From NCBI GenBank assembly GCA_028023455.1, contig JAQFVV010012441.1, forward strand, positions 5,188,992 to 5,252,991: DNA of 64,000 nt, in the 5' to 3' direction. Each line of letters starts with the position of its first letter. Within the stretch, counting starts at the first letter, position 1. Below are positions 12,682-25,400 of this stretch, piece by piece. This DNA comes from Epiperipatus broadwayi. Taxonomy: Eukaryota > Onychophora > Udeonychophora > Euonychophora > Peripatidae. A model generated the notes under the pieces. The model was not told the DNA's origin. It was given only the letters and a program-made list of their open reading frames with translations, and did no database searches. A program made the translations under genes and the position numbers.

Positions 12682-12927
12682 ATGCTTTCTTGTGTAGCAT
12701 TTGTCATAAAAATAAGCTTTTTTAGAGCCATTGGCATGCTATTTATATTATATATATTCAAATATAAGTATATTGCCTATACTAAACTTAATGTAACTAG
12801 AAGGGACTTAATTTCAAGTTCCCTACAGATATGCACTCCATCTTACACAAATGATACACATGAATGTGGTCATGTGTATTGGTTGTATAAGATACAGTAC
12901 ATAGCTGTAGGGAGCTAGAAAGGCTGA
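12682..12927. other. AT-rich stretch with a small perfect hairpin
   Basis: ATACACATGA and its exact complement TCATGTGTAT are separated by six bases at about 12854-12880. An ORF spanning this stretch has no recognisable domain and is considered chance. Confidence 0.3.
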
Positions 12928-13015
12928 GTTCAAGTTCCTGTTAATATATATATATATATATGTAGTCACTAGTTCAAGTTCCTGTTAATATATATATATA
13001 TATATGTAGTCACTA
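12928..13015 (+). repeat. Two 44-bp tandem units containing (TA)n
   Basis: The unit starting GTTCAAGTTCCTGTTAATA and ending TGTAGTCACTA occurs at 12928 and again at 12972 almost unchanged, a recent local duplication that includes a (TA)n core. Confidence 0.8.
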
Positions 13016-13949
13016 GAGGAAGTTTACCCATAACTCTTTCAAGCTTTATTTTATAAGTGACCAAAGAGAAAGAATTCAAAATCTTCATCAGAAAGTTCCT
13101 ATTTCCAGACCAATTGATTTGGAGCTTGTGGTTCACCTCAGTATATATATATTGAATTAAACAAAATATCTATTATAAGTTTAATGAAAAAATTAGTTTG
13201 GCCTCAGACATTTTCAATTAATAGTAATTGGTAATTTCTTGCTATCATAAAAGGTTAAAATTTATTTTCTGTTTTTACAAAAATAGTCTCTGATTTAATG
13301 ACAAAAATTACAAACATTTTTTTACATTTATCCAAACTCTGTTTTTGAATGTTTTGACTCACCAATTTATCAGCAACCATTTTCTAACTTCAGCTATTGT
13401 GCAGGAACTGATATTGCACTGGGTTGACTTCCTTGATGATACAGAAGTGATAAGGTCAAAACATTAGTATGATGCTGCATTGATAATAAGCAAGCATATA
13501 TATATATGAGCTAACCAAAAATGTATGTTTGTACGCCTAGGCAATATGATCATTAATTAATTTTTTTTAAATAATTTTTTTTTAAAAAAACTTTTATTAG
13601 TTTATTTAATATTCTTAAATTCAGACGTTTAAATCGATATAAATAAAAGACATACAAGGAAAAAAAACAGATATTTAATGTTAAACTAAAGTAATCATGT
13701 TTTTAGGAGTTGCTAAGGGCTAAATAAATCAATGTATTCAATTATTCCTTTGAGCATAAAAATATTAAATTAAATAACATATTGAAAATTATCGATACAG
13801 TTCAAATGAAACAAACCATATTTAAAAAAAAAATAATTTAGAACTTTTTTTTCCTTCAGATAAGTTACAAATCGAATTTTATTTTAATCAAAACGTTAAT
13901 GAAATAAATGTTCACTTACGTGTGAACACATAGACTATATATATATATA

Positions 13950-14056
13950 TTCCACCTTTATTGTTAAAAGGAGGTTGTCTTGACAACAGTTTGAAATTGT
14001 TGATTATTATTTATATTGGGATTGTCTAAGTGTTGACTGTTTTTAATGATATAAAT
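13950..14056 (+). repeat. Half of a fold-back repeat family
   Basis: Begins CCACCTTTATTGTTAAAAGG after a TA run and ends with TTTTTAATGATATA next to TA-rich DNA. It matches 56444-56535 and 44735-44820. The 56.4-kb copy carries both arms of the palindrome and this one carries only one. Confidence 0.7.
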
Positions 14057-14577
14057 ATATATAAATTTATTAGAATATTATTTTTTTAAAATCATGAACA
14101 TTTAAAAGTGAAATGTGTACAATGGACAAGACTAGTAATATATGAGATTAAGACAATCTCATAATACAATCTGTTTTTATCTTGTTCATTCTTTAATAAA
14201 TATTTATATAACAATGTAAACAAATTATTATAATCAGAATCTAAATTGATAGCAGTAGCAGAAGTAATTTACACAAATCCCTGATTTTGAGAAATTTTGA
14301 TATTATCAATCCATATAGCATTAGAACTGTTGATTGCACATATTAACTATACCCAAACTAGTAATTTCAAAAGTTTTTACCCTTATATTTACATTCTCAA
14401 CCAATTTTCCAGACTAGTTATAGAAATCTGATATTATATCGGCAAATATACATTTTAATAATCTCATATATATATATATCCACAGATGGCGTCCTACCAA
14501 GACTGCCAATCAAGCGTATGTTTTGTTTACATAAACGTCAGAGTAGTTAGTATTCACTATCTCTAACTATAATTCCA

Positions 14578-14621
14578 CTTTCAGATCATGATTTCAAGCT
14601 ATTTGCTATCGTCAGTGAAAG
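14578..14621 (-). ncRNA. Hammerhead ribozyme, left arm
   Basis: On the minus strand: stem I CTTTCA/TGAAAG, core CTGACGA (fits CUGANGA), stem II AGC..GCT, GAAA, a short stem III (AUC..GAU) and C17. All core residues are present. It differs from the right-arm copy by T to C at N7, a position that tolerates any base. Confidence 0.8.
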
Positions 14622-14821
14622 ACAGGAATAAAGAAACTAGATCTGAATACAAACTCTGAGCGTTTATGAAACAATTTCTATTCAGCTTGCAAGCGTGAAT
14701 TTTTTAGACACGTAATGTCTTCAAACTCAGCATAGCAAACCAGATAGCTACATGGGTCTGATCTCAGTTCAGCATCACCACACTCAGAGTTTGTATTCAG
14801 ATCTAGTTTCTTTATTCCTGT

Positions 14822-14865
14822 CTTTCACTGATGATAGCAAATAGCTTGAAATCATGATCTGAAAG
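14822..14865 (+). ncRNA. Hammerhead ribozyme, right arm
   Basis: Stem I pairs CTTTCA (14822-14827) perfectly with TGAAAG (14860-14865). Core CTGATGA is at 14828-14834, stem II AGC/GCT at 14836-14838 with 14844-14846, GAAA at 14848-14851 and the cleavage-site C at 14859. Stem III is two to three pairs with a tiny loop. That is usual for PLE-type hammerheads, which are thought to work best as dimers. Predicted active in cis or as a dimer. Confidence 0.85.
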
Positions 14866-14989
14866 TGGAATTATAGTTAGAGATAGTGAATACTAACTAC
14901 TCTGACATTTATGTAAACAAAACATACGCTTGATTGGCAGTCTTGGTAGGACGCCATCTGTGGACATAAATACAAGCGTTAGCAAGTTT

Positions 14990-16200
14990 TTTAACTTGCA
15001 TTTTTGTTTATCATATATATATATATTACTGGCACACTTGAGTCTTACTGACCATGTAGTATAGTATATGATTTAGCAAAAAAAAAGATGTGGAAGGAGA
15101 AATCAATTTCATTGCACAACAGGACAAAAACTAGTCTAATGGTTTGCATATTTGTTTTATCCAGACATGCAATGATCACCAGAATCTAGATAAGAATAGA
15201 AGAGAATAATCTACAATAAATGACTAATGATAATAAAGATATTAAATGTAACTAGAAAAAACCATCTAACACCATAATATTTTGTCATATTAAATATCAC
15301 AAAAAAGATAATTTACATTGAGTTTTTAACAGTTATAGAATAACATATTTGTTTAAGATTATCACAGGGCTACTTATAAGTTAGTAATATTCTTCTATTG
15401 ATTTTAGATTAATATTAAAAAAAATATGACTTTAATATAAGACTTACCAACATATGGTAAAACGAGAGAATCTGCTAATGTATTACCAACTATAGGAGTG
15501 ATTAATGATACCAGATAGAAGATAATTAAATTTTCATTCCCATACTGGTTTGTTTATTTTGCCTTTATCAGTGAAGTTTGGAATTCAAAGTTGAAAGTAG
15601 AGTACTATAATATTTAGCAAGTACTTTAATTTCAAATTTACTTTCCAATAATAAAAAAGTATTCTAAAAATGAATGTTTAGATGTATTACTATTTATTCT
15701 TCATTCAATTAGTATTGATGGCAGTAGAATAAAGAACTGCCTTTATTTGACATATATTATATAATCTAAAATCTAATGGATTTATAATTATCCATATTCC
15801 TGGCCAAATAAAAGAAATGCCTGCAGTTAGAAAAAATATGAAGCTATTAAAAATTAAATTACTAAACCAGAATGAATTCTCTATAATTGTTTATACAGAT
15901 TACCTTGGACTATAAATATTAAAAATATTTTAAACTTTGTGCTTTTAAATTGAATAGTAAAATAATGTAAATATGGTTGCTAAATATAAGTGTATTATTT
16001 CAGTTTTAAATCACTAGCCACATTAGTAAAGCTAAAAATTAATAACAATTTAAGAATGATTTACATATTTGCTTGATATAAAATAAGGTAAATTATTATG
16101 GGCACTAAATAACTTTTTATCTTCTAAAATTTTATAAATCAATAAAATACACACACATATATATCTGTAATGATATTCTTATTTAAGGTCTGTATTTCTT
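14990..16200. other. AT-rich non-coding stretch
   Basis: No ORF with recognisable content and no match to other repeats in the window was found. Short TA runs occur at about 15014 and 16150. Confidence 0.4.
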
Positions 16201-16204
16201 CAAA

Positions 16205-16495
16205 GTTATATATGTAATATTGTAATTGAGTATTAATAAATACAGTAGCCTAAATAGATATAAAGAACAACTTTAAAAACTTTAATCCACTTAGGAGAGT
16301 TTCTGACTATATTTGTAGTCTTTGTCAGCTAACATGTTCAAAGATTAACCTTCCCATAATTCAATAATTTTTACATTGGTTTCCTGTCTGTTTATTAAGT
16401 CATGTTTATGTTTATATATTAACATGACTTCCTTTATTTTCCTTTAATTGTTATTTCTTTCAATTTGTAATATTTTTACATTATTATAATTCAAA
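16205..16495 (-). pseudogene. Penelope-like element 3' fragment (end of GIY-YIG domain and tail)
   Basis: Reverse complement of this stretch matches 1390-1680. It reads KILQIERNNN, stop, then RKIKEVMLIYKHKHDLINRQ, the C-terminal segment of the GIY-YIG domain seen in the first PLE. A tail sharing CTCCTAAGTGGATT follows. It is a severely 5'-truncated copy, butted directly against a LINE end at 16496. Confidence 0.8.
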
Positions 16496-16656
16496 TTAAA
16501 AAACTATATCTTCACCAGCCATCCACTGCAGGATAAAGGTCTTTCCAAGTTCAATCCATCTTCTCTTATCTTTAGCTTTTCTTCTCCACAACACCCCTGC
16601 ACACTGTCTTATTTCTTCCATCCATCTCACATGTGGTCTCTCTCTGGGTCTTTTAT
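16496..16656 (-). pseudogene. LINE ORF2 C-terminal fragment
   Basis: On the minus strand an uninterrupted reading frame of about 53 residues ends at a TAA (16496-16498). It includes RPHVRWMEEI, AGVLWRRKAKDKRRW and LGKTFILQW. This matches the widespread C-terminal signature of non-LTR retrotransposon ORF2 proteins (GRPxxRWxDDI..AGxxWxxxAxDRxxW..LGExFxxQW). Nothing upstream in the frame adds an RT domain, so it is a short 5'-truncated insertion. The clade is not assigned. Confidence 0.7.
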
Positions 16657-16659
16657 AAA

Positions 16660-17300
16660 AATATTTATCATTTACAAATACATTCTTTCTGCCTTATCTG
16701 GCAACTGAGAAGAAAGACCATGGTGTTTCTTGATCTTAAATTCAGAGGTAAAATGCCAAAAACCCACAACATTGGCTAATGCATGTTGGTGAGCAACTCA
16801 TCCATGTTTATATACTATATGAATAATCATATAGTAATAACAGCTGCAATGACAAGAATGTATGGAGTGGACATTAAGAATTTGCCCTGCTTGGAAAACC
16901 ATAAATGTGTTCATAAAAAAAACGATTCTGAAACATTCTCATTTCCATTAAAATTTTATTTCATTTTTTGAACCCTTTTTAATAACAGCAAGTCAAGTGT
17001 TCTTTAGTTCTTTTCTCCAAGGTACATCATGATTCCCCTATATATATGGGGCCACACTTACATCTTCATTTACAAGTAATGCAATTTTTATTTAAAAATG
17101 AGTTTTTATCTTTTAAATTATTAATTAGTTTTTTTTGTGACCATAATAGATTATGTATATATGACTATTTAATATACAATTAATATGTGTTAGATATACA
17201 TTGATTATTGTTCAGTTATATGAACATATATCTTATTGTTTTTCTATTTGAAACCTCTTTTGTTTTAATAATACTTGTAAACCATCCCATATATATATAT
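16660..17300. other. AT-rich stretch without a recognised gene
   Basis: Contains one short ORF (16783-16971) with no recognisable domain. It ends in a (TA)n tract where the next repeat begins. Confidence 0.4.
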
Positions 17301-17303
17301 ATA

Positions 17304-19501
17304 TTATAACGATCCAAACGAAGTGGGAGATCGCATCGCACCGCACCACACTACCAAAGGGCGCCATCTAGGCATTTGAGCCTAGAAAAATTTATAAAGT
17401 AGGCAGATACGCGCTGTTAGGATTCCACTTTATTTACATATTTAGATCGTTAGCCCATTGTCACTAGCTCAGTGGAATAGCAGAGATTTAATAATATCAT
17501 TTACTAGTATATAAAAGAATAAAGTAAGCCACTGCCAGTAATTATCATACAAACAGATTTATTTATGCACATATATATAAGGTTTAAAATTATTTCAGTG
17601 ATTTACATTTAACATTATTTTTAACTTTGATTTTACTTTAATTTACATTGAGTTACTATTATATTATAAATTTACATTTTTAATCAAGTTCGCACAGATG
17701 GGATTATATTAACCTGTTTAATATGTTGCTATAGATCGGTTACATAGATTTCAACGGTCAAAAACATTTCAAAGTAAACATAAATGATCAAAATACAAAG
17801 TTATTGATTACTGACAATTGCAGAGGGAAATATAAGAAACCCTCTAGTATTCATCGTAAGATACCTGCATCGTCACCAATAACCTAAAAGACATCCGAAT
17901 AAATACCTTTTAGATACTCACCGTAAGGTATCAGTATTTGTCGAATGTCTATATATTTTGATCAAATATGAAAACGCAAACATATTTAACCGATAGCCAA
18001 TCTATGCAAGCGTCTATAAACAACTTAAATTTAATAGTTTTATAGGATCGAGCCTGAATATACTATATAGATTTGCATTCGAAAATAAAATATTCTATCC
18101 CTATTTAACCCTAGGCAACACATTTCACAATCAACCGGCGCCAATCCATCTGATACATTCATGTATTCAATGTAGCATGATACGACAACACATTTATATT
18201 GTCAGGAATGTACATCTGAACAATATGAAGAAAGAAAAACGACATTGACACTCCACCCACAGGAATGTGACATCTGTGGGCAAGTAGATCAATAAACTAA
18301 AAACTCCATAGGAATGGGCTGCGGTCTTCTGCCGACTTACAAACCCATCCATAGGCAAACAGAGGGTGTGTGGCGTATTTTATATCCTGCCCGTAGGGAT
18401 CTCATGCTTACACCTACTAATTACATAAATATATCCAATCCATTGAACCAATTCAACCACGAAATGAACAACCCAAGATTACCCTCCCTTAATTATCTTT
18501 ACAAATCGATACAGCCATTCACGCCCGACTCAAGTTTAACATTTTTTTTATAATTTATTTAACGGAAAACAGAAATCATAACAACTTAAAGAACAAAATT
18601 AAATAAATAAATAAATAAATGAATGATTTTACAAATTAAATACATTAAATAAAATTATAACAATTAATAAATATTGTTGGTCAATAGAATAATATTAAAA
18701 TTTTTAAATATAAAAGTTTTAATTTACTTTCATAAATTTAAAGTTCTTACGGTTATTGAAATAGTTCATCCTATTATATTCTGGTTTAAGTGAATTCCAC
18801 GTCAAGATTATACCGGTTGATTTATTTATTTATCTTTGGAGATTTTGTTTTTCGGTAGTTGGTCCTCATTGTATAAACGATGGCCATTTTTTCTCTTTCT
18901 TAGCAGAACTGAAGGGATTGAAGCTTCGTCTTTTCAATCCCCCAGGCTAACACCTAGCTGTTACATCGTCAATAATCAATCAATTTCCAGTCACTAACCT
19001 ATGCTTTCCAAACTTGTCCTTTTTATATTTTTGTCAAAGGATTGAATTAACATTGGTCATGGATGTAATGATCCTTTCGCTGAGGTCCGATTTCCCAAAT
19101 GGATTTCTTTCATTGGCTAATCCGTTTCTATTGTTTTCTTTCTATCTGACTAGGTTATTACATTTAAATGCTCAAGGCTGGTTTTAATTTAACTAATTAA
19201 CAATCATTTCCATTTCTAATTAATTACCCTGTTTTCCAAATCAAAAATATATTTCAAGACAAATTTAAAGATATAATTTTATCTCCAATCTTTTTTAAAA
19301 TTTAGTTTTAAAATACCTTTTTCTTTAATAAAAATTTTATTTTAATAATTTTTTATTATCTGTGACTTAATATATAAGAGTTTAAGAGATATTTTAATTT
19401 CAATTTTTAATTTTAAAGAAAGTTTTTAAATCGAACTTTTATTTTAACTTGTTTAATAATATATATAAAAAAAAAATGTAACGAACGTCTGTGCCGTTAC
19501 A
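17304..19501 (+). repeat. 2.2-kb structured non-coding repeat, copy B
   Basis: Starts TTATAACGATCC directly after a (TA)n tract and ends with a GTAACG..CGTTAC inverted repeat (19478-19500). Helices seen here are CTAGGC/GCCTAG (17368-17385), CCATTG/CAGTGG and CCCACAG/CTGTGGG (18256-18262 with 18274-18280). The GGGATTGAA/TTCAATCCC hairpin is near 18914-18941. Module P begins at about 17693 and module Q at about 18044. The 5' half is richer in GC and CpG than copies A, D and E, suggesting a younger copy. The 3' part, from about 18555, shows many small deletions relative to copy C. Confidence 0.8.
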
Positions 19502-19505
19502 TAAA

Positions 19506-21686
19506 TTATAACGATCCAAACAAGTGGAGTACCCGCCTACAAGGCGCATCTAGCATTTGACCTAAAAAATTTATAAAGTAGCATACTGTTAGGATTCCAC
19601 TTTATTTACATATTTAGATCGTTAGCCATTGTCACTAGCTCAGTGGAATAGCAAGATTTAATAATATCATTTACTAGTATATAAAGAATAAAGTAAGCCA
19701 TGCCAGTAATTATCATAAAAGATTTATTTATGCCATATATATAAGGTTTAAAATTATTTCAGTGATTTACATTTAACATTATTTTTAACTTTGATTTTAC
19801 TTTAATTTACATTGAGTTACTATTATATTATAAATTTACATTTTTAATCAAGTTGAAGATGGGATTATATTAACCTGTTTAATATGTTGCTATAGATCGG
19901 TTACATAGATTTCAACGTCAAAAACATTTCAAAGTAAACATAAACGATCAAAATAAAGTTATTGATTACTGACAATTGCAGAGGGAATATAAGAAACCCT
20001 CTAGTATTCATCGTAAGATACCTGCACGTCACCAATAACCTAAAAGACATCCGAATAAATACCTTTTAGATACTCACGTAAGGTATCAGTATTTGTGAAT
20101 GTTATATATTTTGATCAAATATAAAACAAACATATTTAACCGATAGCCAATCTATGAAGCGTCTATAAACAACTTAAATTTAATAGTTTTATAGGATCGA
20201 GCCTGAATATACTATATAGATTTGCATTGAAAATAAAATATTCTATCCCTATTTAACCCTAGGCAACACATTTGCAATCAAGCGCCAATCCATCTGATAC
20301 ATTCATGTATTCAATGTAGCATGATACGACAACACATTTATATTGTCAGGAATGTACATCTGAACAATATGAAGAAAGAAAAACGACATTGACACTCCAC
20401 CCACAGATTGACATCTGTGGGCAAGTAGATCAATAAACTAAAAACTCCATAGGAATGGGCTGCGTTTTCTGCCACTTACAAACCCATCCATAGGCAAACA
20501 GAGGGTGTGTGGCGTATTTTATAATCCTGCCCGTAGGGATCTCATGCTTACACCTACTAATTACATAAATATATCCAATCCATTGAACCAATTCAACCAC
20601 GAAATGAACAACCCAAGATTACCCTCCCTTAATTATCTTTACAAATCGATACAGCCATTCACGCCCGACTCAAGTTTAACATTTTTTTATAATTTATTTA
20701 ACGGAAAACAGAAATCATAATACAACTTAAAGAACAAAATTAAATAAATAAATAAATAAATGGAAATGATTTTACAAATTAAATACATTAAATAAAATTA
20801 TAACCAATTAATAAATATTGTTGGTCAGATAGAATAATATTAAAATCATTTTAAATATGAAAAGTTTTTAATTTACTGTTCATAAATTTTAAAGTTCTTA
20901 CGTTATCGGAAGAGCGTCATCCTATTATATTCCTGGCCGTTTAAACGTGAATTCCCACGTCGTCCGAAGATTAGTATCCGGTTGATTTATTTATTTATCC
21001 TTTGGAGATTTTGTTTTTCGTGTAGTTGGTCCTCATTGTATAAACGATGGCCCATTTTTTTCTCTTTCTTAGCAGAACTGAAGGGATTGAAGCTTGTGTC
21101 TTTTTCAATCCCCCAGGCTAACACCTAGCTGTTACATCGTCAATAATCAATCAATTTCCAGTCACTAACCTATGCTTTCCAAAACTTGTCCTTTTTATAT
21201 TTTTGTCAAAGGATTGAATTAACATTCCGTCATGGATGTAATGATCCTTTCGCTGAGGTCCGATTTCCCAAATGGATTTCTTTCATTGGCTAATCCGTTT
21301 CTATTGTTTTCTTTCTATCTGACTGAGGTTATTACATTTAAATGCTCAAGGCTGGTTTTAATTTAACTAATTAACAATCATTTCCATTTCTAATTAATTA
21401 CCCTGTTTTCCAAATCAAAAATATATTTCAAGACAAATTTAAAGATATAATTTTATCTCCAAATCTTTTTTAAAATTTAGTTTTAAAAATACCTTTTTCT
21501 TTAATAAAAATTTTATTTTAATAATTTTTTATTATCTGTGCGACTTAATATATAAGAGTTTAAGACGATATTTTAATTTCAATTTTTAATTTTTAAAGAA
21601 AGTTTTTAAATGCGAACTTTTTATTTTAACTTGTTTAATAATATATATAAAAAAAAACAATGTAACGAACGTCTGTGCTCGTTACA
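19506..21686 (+). repeat. 2.2-kb structured non-coding repeat, copy C (tandem to B)
   Basis: Begins TTATAACGATCC only five bases after copy B ends, and ends with GTAACG/CGTTAC (21662-21685) before a (TA)n tract. Up to about 20525 it lacks many single G or C bases and dinucleotides present in copy B, for example GTTGAAGATGGG instead of GTTCGCACAGATGGG near 19853. From there on it is the better-preserved copy, with intact helices TCAGATAGAA/TTCTATCTGA and GGGATTGAA/TTCAATCCC (21083-21091 with 21104-21112). Module order is P then Q, as in A and B. Confidence 0.8.
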
Positions 21687-21689
21687 ATA

Positions 21690-22412
21690 TATATATATAT
21701 ATATAGTAAACCTAATAAAGTTAATTTAAAACTAAAATATTTATATGGAATCAAAATTTTCTGTTATGTATATGTATAACTTTAGTTTATCCAGATTACC
21801 ATTTCAGTATTGTGCCAACCAAAATTTGGTGTAATTTTAGTATGTTGTGGAATGTCATGTATGAAAAATCTTTTTTATTACTTCAAATTTGTTTTACTTA
21901 GTAATGTATTACCTAAGAGCATTGAAATAGGTTGCTATGACAATGAAATATTAAATCTAGAAATGTGTTATTTTTATTGCAACATAAAATAATAAATTAA
22001 TTTTATTTATTTAAAATGCATACATAAATAATAAAGTTTATGACTTGGATAAAATTATTATCATGTCTTTATTATAAGTATTTTATTTATTGCATTCATA
22101 AGTAGTAGATTATAAACAATACACAAGGATATTTAATATCTTATGTCTATCTGTTGTTATGTTTATTTATTAGTTGCAATAATTGTAACCGTACCCCCTT
22201 TATTATTATTATTGTAAAGAGATTTTAAGCACAGAATGCAGAAAGATTTTGATACATTTAGTGAATCAATAGTGTAACTTTAGTTTTTGATGATGAAAGT
22301 GACATCGTTTATAATAGGCTATACATAAGACAGATTAATATGAGTTTGCTCTTGGATGTTCTGACTTTCATAGAAGCAAATCTAAGTTCTTATATATATA
22401 TATATATATATA
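21690..22412. other. AT-rich stretch between repeats
   Basis: Flanked by (TA)n tracts at about 21686-21704 and 22390-22412, with a short (TTA)n run near 22200. No recognisable coding sequence. Confidence 0.4.
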
Positions 22413-25400
22413 TTGTACCCTCACTTCTAGGAAATTTGTAATAATAATAAATTGATCTAGCTCAAATAAATAATTATGTTCACTTAAAAAAATGTGTCCA
22501 ATCAATAATAATATATTATTTAATACTATAAATCATTAAACTAGTTTTAACTAATAAATAACAATATAGTTCAGTTTCATAAATTAAATAAATATCTAAT
22601 AAAAATCATGAGACTATGAAGTGATTTACAAGTGGCAAAACAAATACATTGAGCCAATATCCCATAGGATATTACCTCAATGGCATAAGAATACTATCCC
22701 TTCCTATTATCTGAAACAATAAATCTATAGCATTCCTACATCTTCAACAAGAATTAACTAAGTAAAATTATTCTTAATGTATTAATCCCAATTAATTAAA
22801 ATTATCTCACTAAAATAATCCTCATCTCTTTATCTAAATAATGTAATTCAAATAATCTCAGGTTCTTTTAAAATAATTCAAAACAATTATATTTATGTAA
22901 TTAAGCATGATAAGGGATTTAATAGCATTCCCAACTTCATCTGTCTAATCCTAATAACAATTAAAAATAATAATAATTTTCAATGTGTACTCTAATCTCA
23001 TTGCAATATTAATCATGTATAATAATAAATAATAATATAATGTAATCTTTCATTATCCATATGGCATCTTAAATAAATATGTGGTATGATCTTATAATCC
23101 GAGAATATGTGGCAACCAAAATAATACTATAATTCTGTGTAAAATATGTTGATGGTTATTCTATGACCATAATAATAATAATAATAATACGATAAATGAA
23201 GTTTCTTAAAAAAATTCATATTACAAATATAACTCTTAAATAATAACTTTATTTATGTTGTGCCATTATTATATTTTAATTCAAATTATCTGTGACTATG
23301 TAATTGTGATGTGGAGAAATTGAATCAACACCAAAGTTTATAAAACAAACTTAACAAATTTTATTAACAAACTCAACACTAAAATATGTACATTATTTAT
23401 AATATTCATGAACTTTGTTGACTCACATTTATGTACTTTTCAAAAACAAATTAAATAACATAAAATATAGGCTACAGAACATTCTTTTTTAAAAAATATC
23501 TATTATTTTTTCAAAAAAATATTATCATAGTATCTTTATTACATCTCCATTAAATTTCATTAAGTCAATATGTTCTAAAAAATATAAGATAAATTAATTA
23601 TTTTAATATGCACTTATTATTGTTATTATTATTATTTTTTAAATATAATTTTATTATTCCATATAGTCATTCCTCACTAAATAATGATGTGAATAACCTT
23701 AATTAATAGCACAACAATTAAACTAACCTGCTTACTAATCATTACTTTAAATATCAAATATAATGTATGTATTGGTGTGTTATCATAGAATCACTTTTAC
23801 AAAACTTATAACTACTTATATTCATTAAAAACACGATTTAGTTTTATTCCTTTACTTGTAAAAATATGCATCATAATTAAGTCTTTTTAAAACTTAATAA
23901 TTAAATAATATCTTTATAAACCCACTTTAATTAGCATTTATTCATTTGTAATAAATAACAATCAATTCCAAATATGAAAAAGTTTTATGATTCTTTACTG
24001 ACAAACTATGTTTTTGTACTCTTTGCATTTATTTCTATCTTTACTTAAAATAATATAACCTATCCTATTTTCTTCAATAACAATTCTGCACTTCAAACTT
24101 ATTCATTATTTCATATTTTAAATACCATCTTTCATGATGTAATCCAAGAAATTTTAATAATAAATAAACAAGTAGGTATATGGAATAAACTATAACTTTA
24201 ACTTAATAGCACCTTTATCAACTAATCACCATGGTAACAGTGTATAAGAAATGGGGTATGACTTATTTGTCTAATAACCTCCACTACTGAATATAATGTC
24301 AAGGCTATTTATGCAGCACTATGGAACATTAAACTTTATCACACAGAAAATAAACACTGCCATGAATATATACAAGCTATAGGGCTAAATTATCTATAAT
24401 TGCATAATCATCACTATTGTACACCATTATTCCCATATAAATAAACTCTACATAAAATATTATCTTGGTTTCATTTAACCTAATACTAAGCTATTATCAT
24501 TAGAGATCTATCACTTCATTCCCACACTTCTATAGCAATAAATAAATTCATGTTTAAAAATAACAATCTAACTGACTAATAAGACGAGATTATTTCATCC
24601 TTTGGTAACTTTCAAATCTAAATATAAATAGTCAGTATTAATGCCACATTTTAATACCATAATCACTTAAAATAAACACTAAGTTCAGTTATAATAGAAT
24701 CATATACTTATATTTCCCTTATGTTTAAAATATACTTATAATCTAAATAAAAGTATGCATATTTTTAAAATGAATAAATAAATTATAAGCTATGTGTATG
24801 CATTGTGTTTTTCATATATGTTTCATACATCCACACTAAAAATAAAATAATAAAATACATTATAAAATCATCAATATTCTTACAATTGTTACCATCAAAA
24901 ATATCTTCACTGGCGATTATTCAATTGATATTTGTGGATCATGAACTAAATAAAACATTATTTAATTATCATTTATTCCACATTATCACTCTTTAAAAAT
25001 AGTAAGTTTTTTTTTAAACTTATTAAAGATTTTTTTATAATAATCTAATCACTAGGGTAGTAACTAATTTAATGTTCTATGTTCCTGCCCTATTCCTATT
25101 CTATGAATAAGCATTAATATGAAAGTTAGTAAAAATAAATTTGAGACAATATTTACGAAAAAAAAACTCCTTCAAAAAGTTCATTAAAGAGAATGTCTTT
25201 TTCTCCTGGTACATCACTATTGATCACACTTCTGATGCCAAAACTACATATGCTCTGATATTTCACGTTGCAACACAAAAAATTCAAGATGACTGTTCCA
25301 AACTAAATATGGTAAGCTCACTTCACAATATTCGGATTGATTTAAGTAATTATTGCTTTGTCTCCAAAAGTTTAAATAATTCATGAATTCCATTGCTATG

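Larger units (their letters stand above)
14480..14963. repeat. Inverted repeat pair with a hammerhead ribozyme in each arm
   Basis: Arms of about 181 bp (14480-14660 and 14783-14963) are near-perfect reverse complements. They begin CCACAGATGGCGTCC and end with its complement GGACGCCATCTGTGG. A 122-bp unique spacer separates them. Each arm contains a 44-nt hammerhead ribozyme, on the minus strand on the left and on the plus strand on the right. The arms differ at only a few positions, so the event is fairly recent. No ORF is present. It is best explained as an inverted dimer of a non-autonomous, ribozyme-bearing retroelement. Confidence 0.8.

Noticed and set aside
13425-13480. TTGATGATACAG..GTCAAAAC motif resembling PLE-end hammerhead relics
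   Set aside because: Stem II cannot be drawn convincingly and there is no inverted or direct partner nearby.
18314-18553. ORF in repeat copy B, partly shared with copy C at 20505-20720
   Set aside because: B and C are near-identical tandem copies, so sharing is expected. The frame is not kept in copies A, D and E, and the region forms helices instead.
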